Shown piece by piece: positions 8,106-16,461 of a DNA stretch of 28,199 bases. Within the stretch, counting starts at the first letter, position 1. The number at the start of each line of letters is the position of its first letter. Position numbers and translations under genes: made by a program. Below the pieces are notes generated by a model. That model did not search any database. It was given only the letters and a program-made list of their open reading frames with translations, and was not told the origin of the DNA. The DNA comes from Proteromonas lacertae (Eukaryota; Sar; Bigyra; Opalinata; Proteromonadidae), in NCBI GenBank assembly GCA_002245135.1, contig NGBS01000644.1:1-28199 (forward strand). Direction: 5' to 3'.

Positions 8106-8852
8106 ATGCAATACTTCAAGAACACTACCGATAAAAGATTGCTGCAAAGGAACCAGAGGGTAAAGGATTATCTCAAGTACCAGGGTTGTGAGAGGCAGTA
8201 CTCTCAGTTGATAAGAAGAGCTATAGCAATGATCCGATCATTGCTAGATAAGGGAGGTGTCCTCGGAGAGTTCAATAACTGTGATGGGATGTTCTCAACT
8301 GAGAAGACAAGGAGATCATTTGAAGTTCTAGGGAAGGTAAAAACTAACAAGATTCAGCTAAGTCAATTGTACTATGTCCTAAGTGCCATCGCTGAGGAAC
8401 TTGCTTATATCGATAAGTCCATGATGAGTCAATACCTAGAAGACTTCGACGATGAGGAGGTAACTAGCAACTTACCGATCCTTGGTAAGGTTGATTTCAA
8501 GAAGATGGATCAGCAGCTTCATAAGGAGATCAATTACCTAGCAATCTTCTTGGTAAGGAGACGTGGTCGTAAGAAGGAATTGGAGGAACACGTAGGAAGG
8601 AGTAGACTATCTCAAGAGGAAGTAAGGAGATGTCAACAACCTTCAAGGCCTAGTAGTGAACAAGACAATGAAGTCACCACAGTAACCAGCACTAAGGTAG
8701 CTACAAGGTATATCTATATCGTTGACTACACCCAACAAAGACTAGATTCAATAAGCAAGATCCTTAACGAGTTGTCGGAGTTGATAGATCAAGGGAGTAG
8801 GATTATCACACGCATGATCAATAGACGTCAAAGGCCAGACTTCTTCTTCTAA
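8106..8852 (+). CDS. helical basic protein of the GC-rich element, function unknown
   Basis: A 248-residue uninterrupted frame; a stop lies directly before the ATG, so the start is well supported. The protein looks largely alpha-helical: an N-terminal basic part (residues 1-60), a middle helical region, a strongly basic RRRGRKKE stretch at about 151-158, a polar Ser/Gln-rich linker (180-200) and a C-terminal helix rich in Leu, Ile and Arg. The basic centre suggests nucleic-acid contact, by inference only. It runs tail to tail with the next gene, stops one base apart. No family is recognised; no domain of a known Polinton protein was seen. Confidence 0.55.
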   Translation: MQYFKNTTDKRLLQRNQRVKDYLKYQGCERQYSQLIRRAIAMIRSLLDKGGVLGEFNNCDGMFSTEKTRRSFEVLGKVKTNKIQLSQLYYVLSAIAEELAYIDKSMMSQYLEDFDDEEVTSNLPILGKVDFKKMDQQLHKEINYLAIFLVRRRGRKKELEEHVGRSRLSQEEVRRCQQPSRPSSEQDNEVTTVTSTKVATRYIYIVDYTQQRLDSISKILNELSELIDQGSRIITRMINRRQRPDFFF

Positions 8853-8853
8853 C

Positions 8854-9717
8854 TTACATGGTGATTCTATTACTTCTCTTGTCTTGGGTTGATAAGCTCA
8901 TAGACGGATCAACAATGGTAACATAATGGAAATGGATGATTGTAGAACCTCTAAGAGATTCATCATTGGGAGTATCCGTACTAGGAGATGTTGAAGGCTT
9001 ACAATTCTCTTCCAGGTAAAGCAAGCTCACCTGTTTATAGGAATCATTGAAAGGTGTCTTCGAAGTACGTAAAGGGACTAAGTGAATATCTGGCTTCTGA
9101 AGCATCTTGAATACGTTAATGGATAGATGATTGTCCTCCTCTATCTTGGTAATCGACTTATCGCATAGTAATGGATTGGAGATGCATTCACTTAGCCGTA
9201 GGTAGTACGAGAACGCTTTGAACCATAGGAATCTTACAAGGTTTTTCTTGTGAATACCTTTGATCTCCTCACGATGAAGTGAAGCTAATAAAGCAATGTA
9301 GAAGGAGCTGCCACAACAAACAAAACCCTTTACGTTCCCATCTATGCTTAGATTGATGAAAGCCTTTGGTACTGCTGTAAAGGGAACTTCAAGGTAACAT
9401 TCTTGATAAACGATGGAGTCCTTATCATCACTCGGTAAAGTCAGAGACGATGATGTTCTTGAAGTAGTATCTGAACCAGTATCTGAACCACAACGAATTG
9501 ATAATGACGATGAAGACTCTTGAGATAACACTTCCTGGTGAACTAAAGTAAGTGATTGTCTAGGCTTATGAATTCCAAGGGTTGCTATTACTTTCTGGGC
9601 TAGCTTATCGTGTTGATGGGACTTTACATTTGCTCTAAGTTCATTCTTCGGAGGAATCCTTATCTTCATGGAGATGACCGAGAATTGCGTGATTACCAGG
9701 AGTGAGTAAAAAGTCAA
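8854..9717 (-). CDS. stand-alone protein resembling the N-terminal domain of Polinton DNA polymerase B
   Basis: A 287-residue frame. Residues 110-270 line up in order with the N-terminal domain of the polymerase B of the AT-rich element: VPKAF here against LPAKL there, FYIALLASLH against FKWSVLCSLY, NHLSINVF (196-203) against NRLNVNIF, SLLYLEE (231-237) against NLLLIKNE, and the shared HYVTI (264-268). In Polintons this domain precedes the exonuclease and polymerase. Here it is not followed by either. The first 16 residues are hydrophobic; the Met at 17 is an alternative start. A Ser/Thr-rich segment (60-95) and another (240-258) look disordered. It could regulate or complement a polymerase supplied in trans, or be a detached domain with its own role. 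The alignment was made by eye. Confidence 0.5.
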   Translation of the reverse strand: MTFYSLLVITQFSVISMKIRIPPKNELRANVKSHQHDKLAQKVIATLGIHKPRQSLTLVHQEVLSQESSSSLSIRCGSDTGSDTTSRTSSSLTLPSDDKDSIVYQECYLEVPFTAVPKAFINLSIDGNVKGFVCCGSSFYIALLASLHREEIKGIHKKNLVRFLWFKAFSYYLRLSECISNPLLCDKSITKIEEDNHLSINVFKMLQKPDIHLVPLRTSKTPFNDSYKQVSLLYLEENCKPSTSPSTDTPNDESLRGSTIIHFHYVTIVDPSMSLSTQDKRSNRITM

Positions 9718-9781
9718 TTCTGGGAAACGTCAAGACTTAATTAACAAAGTGAGTTGAGGGCAGTCCGATAATTCTCATCCG
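9718..9781. promoter_or_regulatory. short divergent intergenic region, likely shared promoter
   Basis: Only 64 bp separate the start of the minus-strand gene at 9717 from the plus-strand gene at 9782. Both need a promoter here. It includes CTTAATTAAC; no canonical TATA box is clear. The call is by position only. Confidence 0.4.
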
Positions 9782-10447
9782 ATGAAGTCAATGAATGAGA
9801 ACTATTTCAACCTGATCCGTCAAGTCACCGAGAACTACGATCAGGAACGTAAGGAGGAATTGACCTTCCCGAAGAAGACAACCAGACAGGAGAAGATTGA
9901 GAAGCTCTTCACTTATAAGATACGAGTAGAAGACTCTGACACTTACGGGGATGCTATGATAAAAAGCTTTATGGATATAGGCATTCCAAGACCAAGGAAG
10001 GTAACCATCACTCCGGTGATCCCAGTGATTGTGGACTGTGTTGGAAGTGTTGTTCGGGACTTAGGTGACAATAGGATTTATCTGAAGATTCATGATAGCA
10101 ATCATCAGACCTTAAGGAAGCTCTTCGAAGTGATCGGAGATAACAAACGCAATGCTGAGGATGTTCTAAGAGGAACGATAATAGTAAGCAATTCCCGAGG
10201 AACTGATTATGTACAGTTGCAATGTCAGCTACGGGCTGCTAAAACAATTAGTAAGTTCCAACACCTAGCAAGTCTTGGTAAGAGGATCTTTCGTTTAAGA
10301 CTACCTAGATGGACCTTTAACTTTAATGACTCAAAGGACTACTCCAAGTACCACACCTTAGAAGTCGTTGTTGGTATCAACGATGTGGAGGACATCATCG
10401 ATAGATGCATAGCTGCAAGGAAGGAGTTCAAAGGAAATACCAAGTAA
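9782..10447 (+). CDS. paralog 1 of a tandem pair, unrecognised family
   Basis: A 221-residue intact frame. Layout: an N-terminal helical YFNLI...ENY segment (8-19), a linker, a probable beta-rich middle (KVTITPVIPVIVDC at 73-86, RIYLKI at 98-103), a helical RKLFEVIGD block (112-120), AEDVLRG (125-131), then RWTFNF (176-181) and a C-terminal VVVGINDVEDI (195-205). It shares this whole layout with the gene that follows, so the two arose by tandem duplication. Both are still open, which suggests selection or a young age. I recognise no family; beta-rich middles occur in capsid minor proteins and in nucleic-acid binding folds, but neither can be claimed. Confidence 0.65.
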   Translation: MKSMNENYFNLIRQVTENYDQERKEELTFPKKTTRQEKIEKLFTYKIRVEDSDTYGDAMIKSFMDIGIPRPRKVTITPVIPVIVDCVGSVVRDLGDNRIYLKIHDSNHQTLRKLFEVIGDNKRNAEDVLRGTIIVSNSRGTDYVQLQCQLRAAKTISKFQHLASLGKRIFRLRLPRWTFNFNDSKDYSKYHTLEVVVGINDVEDIIDRCIAARKEFKGNTK

Positions 10448-10557
10448 TGATCTCATCCATCCATCATGGAATTCAATCTGTCAGGAGTGATAGTTCTCAG
10501 AGGGATGGTAATCTCGGGGTTGATTCAGTTCAATAAACTTATTCCTATACTTGATCG

Positions 10558-11226
10558 ATGAATAAGAACAGAAGCTACTTCAATCTTATCAAGGAGATCA
10601 CCGAGAAGTATGAAGACGATCGTAAGGATGAGTTCATGATGAAAGGGCTTTCAAAGATGGTAATGAGAATCTATACTTACGAGGCAACTGTAAAGGAATC
10701 AGAACTATACGGTCAGGCTAGCATCTACTCAGAGTATCATCAGCAAGGACATAGCTATCGAAGACTTACCATCACTCCCGAGAAACCAGTGATCATTGAT
10801 TGCATCGCTAAGTTCATCCCTGACCCAGACGATAAGAAGATCACTCTTCCAATGTATCATCAATGTTACGCTAAGCTCAAGATAGTGGATCGTAATCGGG
10901 AGGTACTCAAGAGACTCTTCAGGATTATCGGAGATGATGATCATGAAGCTGAGGAAGTGCTTAGAGGATCAGGTGAATATCTCTTTAAGGACAATTGCTT
11001 CCTAGTGAAGTACAATCCGATGACTGATCGTAGGAAGATTTATGGCCTTGCACATCCCGGAGAGAGAATCGTCCGCATCTTCATAAGGCAATGGACCTTT
11101 GACTTTACCGATAAGATGAACCTAGATAAGTACAACACAATAAACATCTCCTTGGGAATAGATGATGTGAAGGATATCACGGTAAAGTGCATGAAGCTGG
11201 GTATGTTAGATGAGGATGATAAGTAA
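10558..11226 (+). CDS. paralog 2 of a tandem pair, unrecognised family
   Basis: A 222-residue intact frame 110 bp after the first paralog. Matching blocks are YFNLI, LTITPEKPVIIDC, KRLFRIIGDD, AEEVLRG, QWTFDF and ISLGIDDVKDI, all in the same order and spacing as in the 9782 gene. Between the blocks the two differ widely, so the duplication is not recent, or divergence was fast. The C-terminus is acidic (DEDDK). Function is unknown; the retained core blocks probably mark the fold and the variable parts the specificity. Confidence 0.65.
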   Translation: MNKNRSYFNLIKEITEKYEDDRKDEFMMKGLSKMVMRIYTYEATVKESELYGQASIYSEYHQQGHSYRRLTITPEKPVIIDCIAKFIPDPDDKKITLPMYHQCYAKLKIVDRNREVLKRLFRIIGDDDHEAEEVLRGSGEYLFKDNCFLVKYNPMTDRRKIYGLAHPGERIVRIFIRQWTFDFTDKMNLDKYNTINISLGIDDVKDITVKCMKLGMLDEDDK

Positions 11227-11278
11227 GCTATTGAGTTGATTCCTAATTGCAATTGTTGGGATAAACAAAAGAAGTTCA

Positions 11279-11644
11279 ATGTCAAGGTATCAAAGGAGAT
11301 TGCCAGCTTACTCATTGCCCAGGAATATCTACGCTACGATGGCTCCGATCAATTATGAGTACGACCAGTTACAGAAGCGCAAGCAACAAGTACTAGGTAA
11401 ATTCAAGGACTCCTTGGAGATGCCTGAAGGAAGGAATGGTTATCGTGCAAGAAGCTTAAGCTCTGCTTCTGAGGATGACTTAGAGCTGCTAACTATCGGA
11501 GGAAGAAGTAGCTTATGGAAGGTCAAGGACTGGATCAAGAACGTGATCAACAGGAAGAAAACATCCCGTAAAGGTAAAGGCAAAGTCAATGAAGCTGCTA
11601 GACTCAGAAGGATCTGCAAGGTGTATATAAGAAACTTAAAGTAA
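11279..11644 (+). CDS. small basic protein, function unknown
   Basis: A 121-residue frame starting 52 bp after paralog 2, so probably expressed with it. The N-terminus is Arg-rich (MSRYQRRL), the middle is polar with SSASEDD, and the C-terminal third is strongly basic (NRKKTSRKGKGK at about 91-102, then ARLRRICK). Such composition suits a DNA-binding or genome-condensing protein, which is inference. No family is recognised. The Met at residue 21 is an alternative start. Confidence 0.45.
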   Translation: MSRYQRRLPAYSLPRNIYATMAPINYEYDQLQKRKQQVLGKFKDSLEMPEGRNGYRARSLSSASEDDLELLTIGGRSSLWKVKDWIKNVINRKKTSRKGKGKVNEAARLRRICKVYIRNLK

Positions 11645-11855
11645 GTCCTTTAATGTTATCGTAGTTAGTTGTTCTATCGGGAGATTCACAAGCAAGGATA
11701 ACACTGACTGATGATAACCATCATTCAACAGCCGATAGGCGATCGTGTGATGGCTATCATCAATAGACGATGTTCCGATAAGATTTATGTAGCAGTATCT
11801 GTGCAACCCCACAATAACAAGAATGATATTCAATAACAAGAGTAGCCTTAAGTTA

Positions 11856-13640
11856 AAACATATTTAAGTCAGGTATAGGTGAGTTCATATACGGTTCTTC
11901 TTCTAAGTCTGGTAAACAACTGGTGTTCTGCGAGGTATTGTTTATCTCGGTACCTTCCAAGGAGTTAGTCTCTTGTGGAGCTGGACTTATCATTGAAGGT
12001 AACTTTGGTCCCGTGGAAGCTAAGTTAAGTTCATCATCATCATCATCATCAGAGCCCTTGACATCCTCATGGTTATTCTCAATAAGATAGAAAGTTGCTG
12101 ATTGCTTCTCAAGATCATCGCTGGTGATTACTGGTATTGTTGAAGGCTCCTTTGAAGGCTACATTGATGGTTCCTTTGATGGTTCCTTTGATGGTTCCTT
12201 AGATCGGGACTTTGATCTTGCTGATGAATGCTTTGGAAGATTACTAGCAGTAGATTGCTTAGGAGTCTTCTTCTTCTTCTTTGTAATGGTAGGTTTATCA
12301 TCAGTCTTGGTGATTACAGGCTTAGGAGGTAGTGGAGGTGGTTGCTCTAGCAATTCGTCAACTAGCTTAGGAACGTTCTCTTCATTGACATTGACAGGAG
12401 TTAATTTAACTTCCTTACCGGCCTTATCATTATCTTCATTATCGGTATCGTTGTCAGTGCTAAAGATGTCGGGACGTTCATGAGATTGTTGAGGTTGTGG
12501 ATTTATAAGTTCCTTACTCGGGATCGAAGTTGTTACTGAAGATGAATCCTCCTCCTGCTTACCATCGATATTACCAACATCATTGTCCTCCTCCTCACCA
12601 GTGATGCCTTCTTCCTCCTGCATGGAATCCTTATAGTTGAGACTCAATGAAGTAACTGGAAGATCCTGGAAGTCAATACCGTAATATTTCAACCAGGTGA
12701 TCATCTCCTTGTTGAAGTCTACGTAGCGTTGAGATACAGCTGTGGGTGCATGAAGTAAGTTGTCCTCGTCAAAGACAAGTACCTTCTCGTAGTCTGGTCT
12801 TGTACTAGGTCGATTCTCTACTTTAACGTAGCTCCAGGATTGACTCTTGCACTTAAGGAAGTAAGCAGAATCCTTAAGGACGTAATGCTCATGAGATTGA
12901 TAGAGCTTCTTAAACACCTTCAGCATTTGATTCTTAGGAAGATACAGCTTCTCCGAGTCCAGGATCTGAATAACTTCATCAGTGTAGTTGATCAAGTAGT
13001 TAGTTGCCTTAAAGTATGCATCCAGGGAGATTGTCTTGTCATTGAAGAGCATCGGATGATCGTGTTGAAGCATCTTCTCATAAGCCTTTAGTTCAACAAC
13101 CAGCTTTACTAAGGTGTCTTAGGGAAGTGATGACCTTATCGATGAACTGAGATGTGAGGATGAAGTAGTTGGTATTATCCTCCTTGATCTTGGAGTCCTT
13201 GACAAAGTGTTGTATATCTTCAAGGCGTTCTTGGATGTTTCTTAAGGCTGGCCTTAGAAGATCACTTCCTTGGAGCTTACAGGTGCTGTTAATGAAGAGA
13301 TCCATTCTCTCGGAGATAACCTTGAGTTGATAGTGACGGGTAAGTAAGTACTCCTGCTCCATCTCATTGTAGTTATTCTTATCGATGGATCTTGCTCAAG
13401 TAATGTACCTTAAGAAGACTCCTTCGGGGTCCTCCTCCTCTGTTATCATCTTGACAAGAGCATCGTAACATTCATTGGGAAAGATCATTGAGTGCATATA
13501 CTCCTTGAGGATGACTTTCAAGTAAGTTCCAAGGTCCTTGAACTTCTTCCTTAACTGATCCAAGTAGGTATTGTAATAGAGATTCTCCTGGGTAATGAAT
13601 GATGATGTAGATGGGAATAAGGTGTGATGCTCTTTAGGGT
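11856..13640 (-). pseudogene. long helical and acidic, disordered protein region of the GC-rich element
   Basis: A minus-strand region reading, from N to C, as a helical domain with many Leu, Tyr and Lys residues (ENLYYNTYLDQLRKKF and later MLQHDHPMLFNDKTISL), then a long disordered part rich in Asp, Glu, Ser and Pro with a poly-Lys stretch, short repeats of SKEP, and an acidic tail with six Asp in a row. It belongs to the virus-like block and appears broken about twice. I do not recognise the helical domain. The tail composition suggests protein or histone interaction, by inference. It ends about 210 bp from the convergent basic gene at 11644. Confidence 0.45.
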
Positions 13641-13653
13641 AGCTAGGTAAAGA

Positions 13654-14151
13654 CTACTCAGGGTTGTTGATGGTATTGATATCTTGCTTATGGTCCATCG
13701 CTGGTACTTCCTGACTCTTCTTCATTAAAGCAGCCCGGATCGCTTGTTGTATTCCATCTAGTTCAACTACCTTGGGTTTCTGTTGCTTTGCTTTCAACGT
13801 GGATGATGATCTTCTCTTAGGCTTAGTCAATGAGATACCATCGATCGTGATGTTGTCCTTAGTGCTTACAAAGACCTCAGAGTCTGTCTGTAGACGATGA
13901 TGCTTACCCTTGCACTTAGGAACATCATCGGACGATGAGGAGGATTGCTTACGCTTCATGAGATCAAAAGAGTGTTGAGTTGTTGAAGTCAAGATCGCTA
14001 GGAAAATGAAAACTACAATAAGGCCCAGGAAATTACCCTTAATGCCGGACAATGAATCACCGTAGGAAGTAGACCCCGTAGGTAAGAAGACCCCGTTGAG
14101 AAGTAGACAATGTTGGGAGGAAGACACCGTTGAGAACACCATTGTATGCAC
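13654..14151 (-). CDS. single-pass membrane protein with basic tail, next to the right terminal repeat
   Basis: A 165-residue frame. Residues 39-58 (around NFLGLIVVFIFLAILTSTT) form one membrane segment, followed by a basic, Ser-rich tail (MKRKQSSSSSDD and later KPKRRSSS). The first 30 residues or so are encoded by the terminal repeat itself, and the first Met lies at or just beyond its edge, so the start is uncertain. Its SGIKGN next to the membrane segment recalls SGIKN in the 7748-8053 protein. It could be a minor virion membrane protein or a viroporin-like protein; neither is shown. Confidence 0.45.
   Translation of the reverse strand: MHTMVFSTVSSSQHCLLLNGVFLPTGSTSYGDSLSGIKGNFLGLIVVFIFLAILTSTTQHSFDLMKRKQSSSSSDDVPKCKGKHHRLQTDSEVFVSTKDNITIDGISLTKPKRRSSSTLKAKQQKPKVVELDGIQQAIRAALMKKSQEVPAMDHKQDINTINNPE
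14061..14136. repeat. partial inverted copy of the terminal repeat (right end)
   Basis: In reverse complement this segment reads TTCCTCCCAACA, then GTCTACTTCTCAACGGGGTC and CTACGGGGTCTACTTCC, matching the inner part of 6691-6884 in the opposite orientation, with differences and one extra unit. The outer part of the repeat is missing. It marks the right border of the GC-rich block; the adjoining sequence changes at once to a proline-rich coding piece. Confidence 0.6.
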
Positions 14152-14870
14152 CTCAACCTATGATGGCACCACCACCTATGCCCATGTATGCGCCTCCACC
14201 ACCATTGTATACCCAACAACAACCATTACAGCAAGCCACCACCACCATTGCAAAACCCAGTCAACACTTTGAGTCAAAGTTCATTTAGGCCTATACTGCC
14301 TAGACCACCTGTGCAGATAGTGCAGAACCCGCAGTACCAAACACCACTGAGAAGACCAACCATCCAAGCTGAGCCACCTCCATCACCCAAAGATCGTAGA
14401 GTGAGTTCAGAACAATTTCAACGATATTTAGAAGATGATGAAATTCCAGAGTCTCCACATCAAATTACACCACCTGTGTCAAAAATACCAGAGACACATC
14501 CTCAAGCACCAAATGTGAGAAATGAGACGAAAGAAGAAATGAAAGATACATTGGAGGCATTAGATGTGTTAGAAAATCATCCTCAACAAATAAGAAGATT
14601 ACCTATACCACAGAGAAGAGAATTGATGGAGAATATAGAAAGATCATCCAAAATGTACAGTATGTCAATACCTGTCAAATTTGGTAAAGAAAAATTTGAA
14701 ATCGCAAAACACCAGAAAGAGTGTTTGAAGAGTTAACTGGATATAAATCATCAATATTATTTATTGGTGATTCACCAATATATAAAAGAACACTTAAAGC
14801 AATAGAGATTTTATGTATATTAACATTCATACTAATATTTGGTATAACATTTTATTTATACATATTAGGA
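14140..14870 (+). pseudogene. proline-rich membrane protein fragment of a virus-like element, fossil
   Basis: Plus-strand coding remains begin with a Pro/Gln/Met-rich stretch (MAPPPMPMYAPPPP), continue with Pro- and Glu-rich text (LPRPPVQIVQNPQYQ, DDEIPESPHQITPP), then a helical ENHPQQIRRLPIPQRREL part and a final hydrophobic segment (ILCILTFILIFGITFYLYIL). Composition turns AT-rich along its length, like the element at 17460-26015. Its right side meets the decayed glycosyltransferase at 14852-14880, so it is a truncated piece with about two breaks. A Pro-rich stretch plus a membrane anchor would suit a virion membrane or entry protein, by inference. Confidence 0.4.
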
Positions 14871-15604
14871 AAATTATCATTTACAATTGATTTAATTTTA
14901 TTAGATAAAACATATTTCTTCCCATTCTTATTCCATTCATCTAACTTAATTCCCCAATTAGAAATATTTGGCAAATTTCTATAAGATTTTAAGAATGGAA
15001 AATGATATATAGATATTAAACCTCTTTTTATTTTTCTATTTTTCATAATCAACAATTCATAAGCATGACTATATGTTATATCCATAACAAAATACTGTGT
15101 TTTATCATAAAAAAATAAGTATTGATCACCTGGATTGATTATTGGTCTGTTTCTTTTTATCCAAATTTCCTTATTTTGTATATGTAAATCAATTCTTGGA
15201 ATGACACTTTTAGAATCCACCTATTAGATGGAATTTTGTTTAATGTCAAATTATAGTAAGTATCTAGTCTATTATTTATGTGTTTATTACTTGCATAATA
15301 TTTCGATCCAACTCTAATTATCCAGTACGGATAATAGTAAGGATAAAAGCTTTTGTATATTTGACAAAAATCCATTATTATTTTTTCACTTCCATCATCA
15401 CATTCATTATATGCAATAATCCCTTCAGTGGTAAATTTGAGTATACTTTTTAATGATTTATAAATAGTTTTTACTTCATTTTTTACTCTAATAAATGCAA
15501 ATATGTTATACTGTTTGACAATTGATAGATTCTTATCAAATTTACTTCTTAATTTGTACAGTGTAAAAGGCTGTTCTACACCTTTCGTAGATAAATGAGC
15601 AGAC
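14852..15604 (-). pseudogene. decayed GT-A glycosyltransferase, bacterial LOS/capsule type
   Basis: On the minus strand, IFAFIRVKNEVKTIYKSLKS (about 15450-15510) and EGIIAYNECDDGSEKII (about 15375-15425) match the N-terminal pattern of a GT2-like family best known from bacterial lipooligosaccharide and capsule loci (R(V)KNE, then YNDC-DGTEEII). FCQIYKSFYPYYYPYW follows, and SNRWILK lies where the family has its substrate-site strand. The C-terminal part (IDLHIQNKEIWIKRNR, YHFPFLKSYRN) is in another frame, and no start codon opens the first frame, so at least one frameshift and a lost 5' end make it a pseudogene. It may be an old transfer from bacteria or a virus. Confidence 0.5.
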
Positions 15605-15917
15605 TATCATTATTTCTATATCTCAATGCAATTGGTATAGATAATGTGATTACTCAATAATTTTAAGACTTTATAATATATATAACCATAGAGATATTAC
15701 ATTATCACTTTCACATCGAAAGAAGTTGTTGATTTATTTAATAGTGGCATGTTAGAGAAGTTAAATTTTAGCTCCAAAATGTTTTGGAAAAACGTGTTTA
15801 AAATAAAATACTCAGATTACTATTTACTATTACTTTTATTATTACACTATAAGTAAATAATACTAAATTTTATTAAAATTAACATATTATCTCTTTCAGA
15901 GTTGTATTTATCGGTTA
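15605..15917. other. AT-rich spacer, nothing recognised
   Basis: Between the decayed glycosyltransferase and the hAT-type terminus. No long frame, structured repeat or RNA gene is visible. Confidence 0.4.
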
Positions 15918-15963
15918 CCGACAGAGATAGGTCAAAACCTATAGGTTTTGCCTTGACTGTCGG
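15918..15963. repeat. hairpin with hAT-like terminal sequence
   Basis: CCGACAG (15918-15924) pairs with CTGTCGG (15957-15963), and inside lies the perfect 18-base palindrome CAAAACCTATAGGTTTTG (15933-15950). The string CAGAGATAGGTCAAAACCTA from 15922 has the CAGAG start typical of hAT terminal inverted repeats. It stands about 240 bp beyond the stop of the hAT transposase fragment at 16165, where the 3' end of such an element would be expected. Confidence 0.6.
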
Positions 15964-16164
15964 TCGGTCAAGCCTTACAAGCCGTATATTATAAAATCTA
16001 TTTTAATTCATTATATACTAATTTTCCCTTCATAAAAACTATCTTATAATATATTTTAATACTTGATACATATATTTTCAATTCAATTAAATAATTTTTA
16101 ACTTTTTATAAAGAATTACAATTTAATACTCAACAATAATTAGGTATTTTATATAATTATGTTC

Positions 16165-16461
16165 TTATTTATTTCTACTAATCATCAGTTTCATTTGTAA
16201 TCTATCACATGATAAATTTGATTTGGATAAGTTTCTTATTTGTCCAGCCTCGGAAAATATTCTTTCTGGCTCTGAAGATGTTGCTAGACTGTTTAAACTG
16301 TTCTTGGCAAGTATGTATACCCTAGGAAACTTGGACTTTAATAATAACCAGATATTTCCAATGGTTTCAGAGGTGCTGTAATTAATATCATATTGCAAAT
16401 ATTCTTGTACTTCATTTGGCATAATTAATCTCTTTCTTTTTACTGCAAATGCATTTATCAA
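16165..16461 (-). pseudogene. hAT transposase C-terminal dimerisation domain fragment
   Basis: A 98-codon frame ending in the hAT C-terminal dimerisation pattern: a Trp-containing IWLLLKSKFPRVYILAKNSL, then ATSSEPERIFSEAGQIRN and LSCDRLQMKLMISRN. In full transposases these follow the catalytic domain. Only this last domain remains, so the element is a truncated, immobile DNA transposon copy. The nearest terminal-like sequence is at 15922. Upstream sequence on the same strand shows no catalytic Asp blocks I can recognise. Confidence 0.75.

Larger units (their letters stand above)
6691..14136. mobile_element. GC-rich element of ~7.4 kb sharing terminal repeat with a Polinton-like element
   Basis: The block starts with the 194 bp repeat and ends in a partial inverted copy (14061-14136), and its composition is clearly richer in GC than the flanks. 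It holds eight gene regions on both strands: two small membrane proteins near the two ends, a helical basic protein, a polymerase-B N-terminal-domain-like protein, two tandem paralogs, a basic protein and a long acidic disordered protein. No polymerase core, integrase, protease, ATPase or capsid protein was recognised. The same repeat at 26016 is followed by a polymerase B gene, so the two share a terminus type. It may be a dependent satellite-like relative or a rearranged part of a larger Polinton. Most frames look whole; one region has about two breaks. Confidence 0.55.

Noticed and set aside
10729-11315. Minus-strand frames opposite the second paralog
   Set aside because: They are antisense shadows of intact plus-strand genes without any motif of their own.
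12124-12483. Plus-strand frame rich in Gly, Ser and Phe with SFDGSFDGS repeats
   Set aside because: It is the antisense of the SKEP repeats and the Pro- and Lys-rich tail of the minus-strand protein region, so a shadow.
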